A program made the translations under genes and the position numbers. The notes under the pieces are model-generated. The model was not told where the DNA came from. It searched no databases and saw only the letters and a list, made by a program, of their open reading frames with translations. Positions 55,641 through 64,000 of a stretch of 64,000 bases of DNA are shown piece by piece. The DNA comes from Rhodocollybia butyracea. Lineage: Eukaryota; Basidiomycota; Agaricomycetes; Agaricales; Omphalotaceae. The stretch lies in NCBI GenBank assembly GCA_015501585.1, contig JADNRY010000264.1, forward strand, positions 22,249-86,248, in the 5' to 3' direction. The first letter of the stretch is position 1. The number at the start of each line of letters is the position of its first letter.

Positions 55641-57414
55641 GGACATTTTACGAGTCCTGAATGAAATGAAGGCTCGTCCTTATGGCGGGTTTTGCATGGG
55701 AATTTGTCCCAATTAAGCCTGATTTTGTCCTAATCGGGTTGACCCAAAAACGATTTCATTTCGATATATTTGGAGCGTCAAAGCGTGCGTCACGTGCTTC
55801 ACAGTACAAATCAATTTTTTCTTTCATTCAAATTCATTGCCTTTGGCTTAGCTTCTGTTGTTAATCCCGTTAAAATCTCGTCAATTGACCACTTTGCTGA
55901 AAACCTGTTTCTTTCATTCTGTTTGTTGACCAGAAACTGTGGATTTACAGGCTTGTTTTGGTGGTGTCAAGACTCAAAGTAGGTCTACTGCTTGTGTGTA
56001 ATTCTTCTTCTACGAGTATTTCAATTTTCTATTGTCACTCAATTTGTACAAGTTGAACAAGGCTCTGATGAAGAGGAAAAGTCACTTGCTTCCTATCTTG
56101 TCCCATTCAGACACCACTTATAAGAAGTTATAGCACAATTTCTCATTTGCACACTGTGATCGATGACTCAACCTCTCAATATTCTCGATGTTTGAGCTTC
56201 AAGTTTCAACCTTTCGACATTTAACATCAAGGGTACCAGGAAAGCTGAGCTGTATGCTCTTATCTTTCACTCGCCAATCACATCTCATAGTGTTTTAGGC
56301 AATGTATAAAAGGCAATGTATAAAAGACTTCAACAAAAAGCAGTGTTGTGCTGACAATACAAAAAACCTTTGAAGTGCAAGAAAGTCAAGTCTGCAAACC
56401 CAAACTCAAGTAACATAAAAGAATCAAGTATCAATGTTGAACGTTGAACATTGATGTCCCAAGCCCTTCTGTCTCACTCACATTCTCCAATGGATCCGAC
56501 TCCATTTCATATCTTTTAAGTTTTCACCAGATACTGCTCAAGCTCAAGCCTTGACTTTGTCCACTATTATATCAACATTTCAGCTCAATGCATGCCTGTG
56601 GACTCCAAAGGTAGTTTTTGCTTGTCTTGTTGAATTCTAATGAAACGTTTCTGCGCTTGTAAAATGGCAATAATAAAACATCAGGACTCGTACCTGCCAT
56701 GCGCTTAGCGCAATGGCCCACACTCACAAGTGAAGTTGTAGCATATTTATCCACAGGTAGAGTGACAAACTGACTTCTCTCTATCCTAACTCTGCCAGGT
56801 ATGTTCTCATATCATGCATATCATCTGTTTGACAATATTCCTTACAGTTTCTTGATTATTGCTCTGCCAGTAATTATCATAGCAGCTCTTTAAGTTGTGT
56901 CTAGGAGTCCCACTTATAGTTTTTCAACCATTTCCTGCTTCCTATTCCTATTTTCTATCTACTCCTGTACTCTTGTTTCTTTGCACCTTGCTCAATAAAT
57001 CCCAGCGTCACCTCCTCAACACGGCTGCTTTTTCAACTAATCACACAGTGATTTTTCTTGAATAGTGCCCACAGCTGGTTAGCAATCCATAACAGGGCCA
57101 AGTTTCTCTTTGGAACTGTGAGAAGTACTGGAATTTGTTCACTCCCTGTGCACATGACGCGAACATGACTTTATCATCTGTTGGATCATATCATTTATCT
57201 GCACTCAAACATTGCTCAAACGAAGTCAATCAAGCGCTAGTGAAAGATAATGAAAGTTAATGATCAGTTAAGCATAGTCAGTAGCAGAAATAAGAGTAAG
57301 CAAGTACTAGATTAACAGCAAATAATATAAGGTGAACAAAAGATGAAGGGGCAAGATGTGACCCCAAGTACATTTGCCTTGTAGTCGGGGATTGCTGCGC
57401 AGCAGCGTTAAGGA
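55641..57414. other. No gene recognised
   Basis: AT-rich. It contains a short tandem GGCAATGTATAAAA at about 56299 and, next to the mariner-like element, a palindrome CTGCTGCGCAGCAG (57395-57408 region) shared with 43340. Confidence 0.45.
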
Positions 57415-57515
57415 TAAATAATGACATTCGTGTGAAATTTTTTTTTTTGTGTGAATTTTTGAAAATCCTAAAAAGGCGCTTCAGCGCTTGGCGCTCTCAG
57501 ACTATCTTTCTCTCC

Positions 57516-58641
57516 ATGGGCAATCGTCATATTCCCTCTGAACTGAAGGATATTGCACTCAAACTTTGGGAAATAGGCTGGGACCTCAGTGATATAACAT
57601 ACATCTTCCATGTCTCTCGTCGCAGCCTGTATCGCTGGCGCAACCTTCTAGATGCCTTTGGCTCTACTAAGCCACAACCTACTGCACTTCGTGGACGTCC
57701 TCGGGCTGTTGGTCTTGCAATAATGGAAGTTATACACGAAGTATTCCGGCAGAGCCCTGATACCTATCTGGAAGAACTACAGTGGTTTCTTGCAGCTCAA
57801 CATGACTTTTACATCTCAATTTCAACTCTACACCTTACACTGGAACGTGTTGGCCTCACAAGACGCATGCTGAAGAGGATAGCTATTGAATGGGATGAAA
57901 GATTGAGAGCCAAATGGAGAGCGGGCATTCAAAATCCTGAAAACTTTTCTGGTACTGGTATGTTGTCGCTAATGATTGCCACAGTTTTGTCCTCACTAAA
58001 ATTCATAGGATGCGAATTTGTCACTATCAATGAATCTAGCAAGGATGAACGTACACTTCGACGACGGTATGGACGAGGATTCAAAGGCCAAGATATTATC
58101 CATCCCAATGTATTTGTGCGTGGCGAAAGATATACACTCATTGCAGGAATTTCAATGAAAGGATACATGGCTACACAAGTTATTCCTGGATCCTGTGATA
58201 GCTTTGAGTTTTTTGACTTCATCGTTGAGGATATTGTGAGTTGTATGGCGCATACTTGCTTGATTGATGCTTACTTTCATCTAGCTGCCGCAGATGAACC
58301 GTTATCCAGACACGCACAGTGTTTTAGTGATGGATAACTGCCGCATTCACCACAACGACATGTTGCTTGACATCTGTAACGAGCAAGGTATGATTCTTCT
58401 ATTTGTATTTGATCTTTTTACCAAGTTCTTTCAAGGCGTTATGTTGTTGTATCTTCCACCGTACTCACCTGATCTCAATCCCATCGAGGAGTCATTCAGC
58501 ACATGGAAGGCCTACTTGCGTCGCCATGGAGCTATGATTCGCAATCATGAAGATCCTATTCAAGTTCTGCTGGACTCTTGTGGCTGCGTTACTGAAGAAA
58601 TGGCACGCGGGTGGTTTGCACATGCGGGTTATCTGTTTTAG
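57516..58641 (+). CDS. Tc1/mariner-like DDE transposase
   Basis: ATG at 57516 (MGNRHIPSELKDIALKLWE). Likely exons are 57516-57957, 58009-58235, 58294-58387 and 58436-58641, about 322 residues; the 51-bp first intron is also open in frame. The N-terminus has a helix-turn-helix (LSDITYIFHVSRRSLYRWRN) and a GRPR hook (LRGRPRAVG), then a second helix-turn-helix. The catalytic domain has TINESSKDERTL, where this family usually has VDESS, so the first D appears to be N (AAT for GAT). The second acidic residue is in LVMDNCRIHH and the third in LPPYSPDLNPIEESF. It excises and inserts the element at TA. The D-to-N change probably inactivates this copy, although the frame is otherwise intact. Confidence 0.88.
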
Positions 58642-58839
58642 CTACATGATCGAGAATCTGCACTATAATGACTGTAAAATATGATAATGTATACAATGGG
58701 ATTTGAACGTGATGCAAAGCTGGACAAACGAATAGCAACAACAAGTTTTCAGAAAACATCATGATAGCAATCTCACAAGATGAGATAAATGCAAAGAAGA
58801 CACAGAAAAGGGATATAGCGATAGTAACGTAACAGGAAA

Positions 58840-60521
58840 TCAAGCCCACAAACCATTCCTGACATCACGAAGGAACCGCGCATGAGTATCAAGTATCTCC
58901 GTTGACCCAATAACCGAAAAATTAGCCCCTTCCCAGTGACGTTCTTGAAGCTTCGTAACATGCAGCGAACCTGGTTTGTATCCCAAACGTTCGAGCTGAG
59001 ATATCACGGTTGCAGACAGATTGTAACGAGCACCGAAATCATCAAGCGATACAGTGGGAATAGCAAGTTGTGCTGCAGGGGAAGAAGGAGCTGAATGCGG
59101 AATTGACACCGTTGGTGTGCACACCGCCACTGGCATAGGGAGAGGTGCAGTCGAAGGCAAAGCAAGTGCAGCTCCACACATTTGAGCTTGCATCATGAAC
59201 TGCATCTGGTGCATCTGCTGCTGACTCTGCATCAATTGAGCCATTATGAATTCCATGAAACCTGGTGCGGCTGATGGAATGGGAGCAACTGCAGGAACGG
59301 TAGCAACCGAAGGAACGGGAGCGGCTGAAGGAACAGGTATGGCTGATGTAACGTTTGAGGAATGGGAGACCAACGGTGGAAGTTTGCGTCGGTTGTAGTC
59401 GAAAAAAGCTGTGTTCGGAGGCTTGGTAATGCTCGCAAATTCTTGGCTCTGCATTCTCGAAGTCAATACAAGACAATGAAGTAAAAAAAAATGTACAATC
59501 TTCGATGCCCAATTCGCGATTGCAAGCAAATCAAGTTCCCAGTATCCACCACACGGCCCCTTGAACATATGCTTGTTGGGAAATAGATCCGGGTAATTGT
59601 CGATTTTGTACTTGTTTTCGAGTACCTCACGATGAGGACCTATAGTCGCATCGAATTTCTAGTTCACCAAGAGTAAGCAAGGGCCGAAAAACTTTATTTG
59701 TATGCCACGTACCATCTTTTGAGCCGCAATTGAGGTCGATACTGCTTCTGGCACAAGTTCCTCGTAATCAAAGTCATTCTTCGAGCTGCTTGCATGATTT
59801 CCGGTATCATCCTTTGTCTACAGTCAGTAAGGTATATGTGCATATAAGGTCAAAAACTTACATTTTCATCGGGATCCAGTTTTCTTGGCGGAAGAGAAAT
59901 CAGGTAGACATCATGTTTAGCAGCGGTTTTGCTAATAACTTCATCGACAAGAGCTTCGAAGCAAATTTGAGTGCCCATGGCAAGGATTGGAGCCACTTGG
60001 GGTGTTTTGAATTTATACTGCAGTTTCTTTTCCCGAAGAAGATCAACACTACATCCCAGCGCTTTAGCAACATTACTGAGGGATTGTTGTACTGTCCATC
60101 TGATGCAAATTTGAACGGATCCTTCTGCACATAGTTTGCAATGTTGAACCTGGGATTTGGAGCTGCTTTTCTGGAACCGGAGCGCGTCGGTGGCGTATCC
60201 TTGGCCACAAGAACTGTAATATGATATGAAAAAGAGTCGTTCTTGGGTATGTGTGATTTTTTTGATTTTTTGCGGCGCGGTTGTTCTTCTTCATCGCTAG
60301 AGTCGGGTTCTGGATCATTGTGTGATTTCTCCTGGATCGTTGTAGTGGGCTTAGTTATCGGCTCAGATGTGACTGCTCACGCGTTCGCGAGTTAGCATGA
60401 AGCAACAGAGACAATAAAACCACGTACCAGTACCCGGTGGATCATCCTGCAATTCCTCATCGTCAAATTCTTCAGTAAGGCTTGGGCTGGAAATTCTTTC
60501 TTCATCATCAGATCCATCCAT
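58840..60521 (-). CDS. Companion gene of the mariner-like element, unknown function
   Basis: ATG at 60521 (MDGSDDEERISS). Exon 1 60521-60428, intron of 55 bp, then a long second exon to 59862 followed by GTAAGT; further exons lead to the stop at 58840. Order of parts: acidic N-terminus; basic patch (EEEQPRRKKSKKSHIPK) that could be a nuclear signal; a conserved-looking block (LSNVAKALGCSVDLLREKKL, PILAMGTQICFEALVDEVIS, LISLPPRKLDPDEN); a tyrosine/proline block (YKIDNYPDLFPN, GPCGGYWELDLL); an alanine/proline tandem (about 59270-59350) and glutamine/methionine-rich stretch; and a C-terminal helical region (LDDFGARYNLSATVISQLE, RLGYKPGSLHVTKLQ) that recalls a SAM-like fold. One frame change near 60090 is unexplained (intron or frameshift). 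Family not recognised. Confidence 0.6.
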
Positions 60522-60837
60522 TGTAGAGAGCAACAGTAAAAAGACACAGAACAAGCAGAGGTTTTGAAGTCTTCGATGTAGAAGGGAGAGTTCTGTATGG
60601 ACCAACTTGCCCTTTCTAGTATTTTTGAAATTCACACACAAAAAAAAAATTCACGCGAATGTCATTATTTATTGGAAGGCCTGTAATTGAGAAAGAGTCT
60701 GAATTTTGCCGGTAATCTATGTTCTTTTTGGCAGAAAAAGATAAGGAAATCACTTGTCTTATCGCTCGTCATTCATTGAAAATTTGTGGGCAGAAACTGG
60801 GCAGGCGGGACCACCTCATACACCCAGTAGACTAAGG

Positions 60838-60876
60838 TAATAGCCTATGCCATGGGGGGATGGCATAGGCTGTTAT
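60838..60876. repeat. Hairpin, about 14-bp stem
   Basis: ATAGCCTATGCCAT and its inverted copy ATGGCATAGGCTGT flank a GGGGGG loop just outside the mariner-like element. It could be a terminator or a micro-element. Confidence 0.6.
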
Positions 60877-61449
60877 CATCAAGATCCGCTATCTCCCTAT
60901 ACACCGCAAACTCAGTCCAAGGTTTTGAGAACTTACACGGCAAACCCTCCGTGCGGCTTGGGATGAAAAACCCGGTTGAACCCGGTCTAATTCCCGCTAC
61001 CTCTAGATAGTGGGTATTAGGGCAAATAATTAAAAAAGCAAATGCGGTAGATTTCACGATCTGTGCACGATCAGGCACATTTAATTTAAGTCACGTTTCG
61101 AGTCTTTTATGGAACTTCGGCATCTAGCACGGCAGATTGTCTGCGATCTTCGGTATGATCAACTGATTGCGAGCCACTCGATGTGAGACTTGGCCGATAA
61201 ACAACTCAACTGTTAGCTTACACGTTTACTTTGCGCTATGACTTTATCTTTGACTATCTCGGTTGCTCTTTCGACAACTTGGATTTTTACTACGAGTTAA
61301 CGTTGATCAGACGGTCCTCGGGCACGGTTTTTTTCGACAGCGAGGGTTAGCTGATCCTTCGAATTCACGGTGTTCAATTTTCGTCACCGTATTGCAGCCT
61401 TTTCGCCTTTAGCACTACGCTGAACGCCGTAGTGGACAGCAGTGTTCAG
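60877..61449. other. No clear gene; probable 5' region of the Helitron
   Basis: No domain recognised. The region lies upstream of a Helitron coding remnant and may include its leader or degraded N-terminus. Confidence 0.3.
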
Positions 61450-64000
61450 AGCGATCAGGTTATCGTTGGGAAAGATTTTCTGTTGGCTTGCGAATGTGGT
61501 TGTCTACCCTGGAATCCTTCTTTCCTTCCACCCTCACCGTATGTGATAACTACAAATGCTGAAGAGTTACCCGATTATGTGGGATTACCTCCAGGTTAGT
61601 CAATATTATTATTTACGTTGATTGTTATCTGAAGTTCTATGTTTCGTAGTCCGACTTAGCGAGGATTTGGTGGAATCCAAGCGTAAAAATTCCGCGTCGA
61701 TGTTGAAAGCTGCATGTTCAACCTCTCGGTCATTTAGTACTGTGTCTGCTGTAGATCCGTGCACGTCTACATCTATAACTTGAGCTTCTACTAAACCAAA
61801 ATCTCAAACATTAATAGAAACTTGTTTTTTTAATAGCTATCAATCGGGAGTACGGTGTACTCCTTTCCTCCGTGAAATAGATCCTTTACAACGTTATGTG
61901 CGCCTTCATGGATTTCAGTCTCCGTGCATCTAACAAGACAACAGTGTTTTTCGCTATTAATCAGTCATTTACTTAATGGTGAATGCTATTCATCTTCTGA
62001 TGCTGCATGTCAGTTGTTTTCAGCAGATTTTAAATCAAAGAGGACCTGAGTTCAACTGTGATAGATATTGTCACTAAATCTCCTGCTCATAAACTGAGTA
62101 ACGATCGACTTGACAGATTTTACAAGCTATGAACGTTGCTACTGATTTTCAATCACGGAATACTCATCGAGAAATGATTAGAGAACTTTCACGGTTACTT
62201 ACTGTACAACGTGAGCCTCGTACGATAGATGAACTGTTTGATAAGTTTCAGAGCCATTCTCGTGCAATGTTACTACATAATTGCTTACAACACGGTATGG
62301 AAGTGGACGCATATACAGCTACTAAACAGTCCCTTCGTGAAAACCTGTGTGAACATATAGCTCACGGTGTATGTTTCTCCAACATGTTCCTTTCATTACC
62401 TGATACAAATTCATCTGTACGAACATTTCCTGGGTGTCAAAGAATAACATCGTCTATTGAGTTTCCTGAAGTCGAAGGTGACAGACTGGTCAACAGAAAT
62501 ACTTACAGTCGCTGTTAACTGAAATCAAAAATACATTAAGTTGTAGTCCTCTTCAAAGTATCTTGGATAGCTTAAAAATTGTATATGAGGCAGGCAATAC
62601 AATTAAAAAATTGCGCCAAAGACTTACCTGGCATATCAACGGTTTAGAGCGTAAAATTCGTGATTCTACTTTGGAATCTACACATGAGATCGACGAGCAA
62701 ATACGTGCGATCCAGCTCGCATGGCCCGTTGTACCTAGTGAGGAGTTAAAGAACCGTGCAATTTCAGACTTTCGAAGCCGAACAAGCAGCAGAGAATTGA
62801 AAACCGTCACTTGTGGCTCCTGCGCAGCCAGTTATCCTGTTGGACATTGTCGGTCTACGCTGGTCAGAAATATAGATTTGTGCCCTTACAAAGACCTGTC
62901 TTACGTCCGGGCAGTTCACCTACAGGCGGGGTCGTTGATAACGAGTGGTTTAATTCTGCTCTTGATTTGCATGCTGTTGTCAGGGGTTATCCCAATGTTC
63001 TTGTGGATTCTCGCGGAGTAATTGACGGTAGTACTGAAAGTAATGAACAGAGTATCCAATTGTGTAAGGAGTGTTTGCGATGTATTAAGGACCATAAGGT
63101 TCCTCCTTTATCGCTCGCAAATCATTTGTATCTAGGAGACGTTCCTGAAGTTTTGAAGAATTTATCTGTTGTCGAAGAAGCCATGATTTCCCTTTGCAGA
63201 GCAAAAAGTTGGATTATACGTATGAAGGAAGACAGTGCGTCAAACTTGCCTAATTGTCAGCGGGGGTTGAAGGGCCATATCATCGTTTTCCCTCAGCGTC
63301 CTTCTGCGATAGCAAAATTGTTACCACCTTCTTTGGAAGAACTGCAGGCACCCATATCTGCGTGATTTTTGTCGGCTCGCAACCCCCTACAAAAGAATGG
63401 ATGCAAAAATACGCTAAACCATTGTCTGTGCGTCCTGGTCGGGTAAAAGCTGCACTTGAATGGTTACTCACCCACAATCCTCTGTACAGTGATGTTGCGG
63501 TTAATGACGATCTATTGGATTCACTTCCTGATCAGTTCAACCTCCTGTACACATAGAACACGTACCTGTAGGATCCATAGACGAATCTCTCATTTCTGGT
63601 TATGACCCTTTAGCTTTATCCTCAGAAGTTCCTGAGTCTTCTCACAACTTTACGCCGGAAATTTCATTTGATAGCGTTACTATAGCTGATGTCGATCCAA
63701 ATGCTTCTCCTGCAAATCTTCAAGCTGCTGCTGTTCGTCATTTCGAAAATCGGAAAAGTTATGTCGAACTCTATCATGATCCCAAACCCGTCAATGAATT
63801 TGCTCATCCTCAGTTGTTTCCGATGATTTATCCCACTTTATTTCCTTACGGAATCGGTGGCTTTGAGCATCCGGATTGTAGCGCAGCACTGTCAATGAAC
63901 GACAAGTTAAGCATTTTTTGAGCTTGACCGATCGTCGGTTCAAGAACACTATTCGTTTCCTTTCACTGCTTCAATATTATTCAGCGGCCGAGAACTTCTT
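61450..64000 (+). pseudogene. Helitron Rep-helicase N-terminal region, broken and cut by the window end
   Basis: Helitrons are rolling-circle transposons whose Rep/helicase protein often has a cysteine-containing N-terminal domain. Here segments in changing frames give ACECGCLPWNPSFLPP (about 61487), a possible intron at 61596-61651, ELSRLLTVQREPRTIDELF, TCGSCAASYP (zinc-like), CKECLRCIKDHKVPPLSLANHLYLG, AMISLCRAKSWIIRM, LKGHIIVFPQRPS, VIFVGSQPPTKEWM, and finally FAHPQLFPMIYPTLFPYGIGGFE, the hallmark before the Helitron_like_N domain, then VQEHYSFPF. Frameshifts near 62885 and 63345 and stops at about 62518, 63554 and 63918 show decay. The Rep HUH motif and helicase would lie beyond 64000. 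Confidence 0.85.

Larger units (their letters stand above)
57417..60669. mobile_element. Tc1/mariner-like transposon with two convergent genes, 3253 bp
   Basis: Terminal inverted repeats of about 45 bp start AATAATGACATTCG(T/C)GTGAA and contain a T-run followed by GTGTGTGAATTT. Both ends abut TA (57415-57416 and 60670-60671), the target of this superfamily. The left gene is a DDE transposase on the plus strand. The right gene is an unrelated companion on the minus strand. Their 3' ends lie about 200 bp apart and each 5' end lies close to one terminal repeat. Usual Tc1/mariner elements are 1.2-2.4 kb with one gene. Confidence 0.88.

Overview
The window looks like nuclear DNA of a filamentous fungus, most likely a mushroom-forming basidiomycete (Agaricomycotina). 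Evidence: introns of about 50 bp with GT..AG borders, a KDZ transposase with a cysteine-cluster region of the kind abundant in those genomes, chromodomain Ty3/gypsy elements, Ty1/copia elements, a Harbinger element, a Tc1/mariner-like element and a Helitron. I found no intact host housekeeping gene. The one recognisable host-derived sequence is a broken copy of the mitochondrial ABC transporter ATM1 (6806-7495).

Layout. 1-2400: almost only short hairpins, as one perfect 29-bp-arm palindrome and three clustered families with partly covarying stems. 2322-6805: no confident gene. 6806-7495: ATM1 pseudogene. 8756-9543 and 9675-10412: two non-autonomous DNA elements, the first a hAT with a perfect 8-bp target duplication. 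11103-16500: decayed copia element (minus) with a truncated 3' LTR. 16501-16800: piece of another copia element. 16797-23715: gypsy chromovirus (plus) with a solo LTR in its RNase H and an extra downstream ORF that is split by a complete 3.07-kb Harbinger element (20279-23352). 24258-25345: one end of a GGTACTACC-rich terminal-repeat family, with a tRNA-like sequence. 25397-35384: KDZ transposase pseudogene (minus) split by about 6.3 kb that holds a gypsy integrase remnant and a solo copia LTR. 35955-37563: minisatellites and an unknown ORF with heptad repeats. 37336-40215: inverted duplication with arms of about 1 kb, the left arm carrying a 630-bp Harbinger-type MITE. 40726-43345: diverged direct repeats. 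44710-45004: solo LTR. 45667-45960: RNase H fragment. 47140-47790: hAT MITE whose right target duplication was later hit by a copia element (47798-52893). 53458-55633: terminal-inverted-repeat element with a solo LTR inside. 57417-60669: two-gene Tc1/mariner-like element. 61450-64000: Helitron N-terminal region running off the window.

How it fits together. This is a nest of transposons, and flanking duplications allow several insertions to be ordered (hAT before copia at 47.8 kb; gypsy before Harbinger at 20.3 kb; inverted duplication before MITE at 37.7 kb; gypsy before solo LTR at 17.0 kb). Most coding regions are broken by stops and frameshifts, and several stops are TGA where arginine CGA would be a plausible ancestor. 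The two most complete DNA transposons (Harbinger and mariner-like) share a plan: two convergent genes, each starting next to one terminal repeat. The mariner-like companion gene and the gypsy downstream ORF are the best candidates here for little-described biology.
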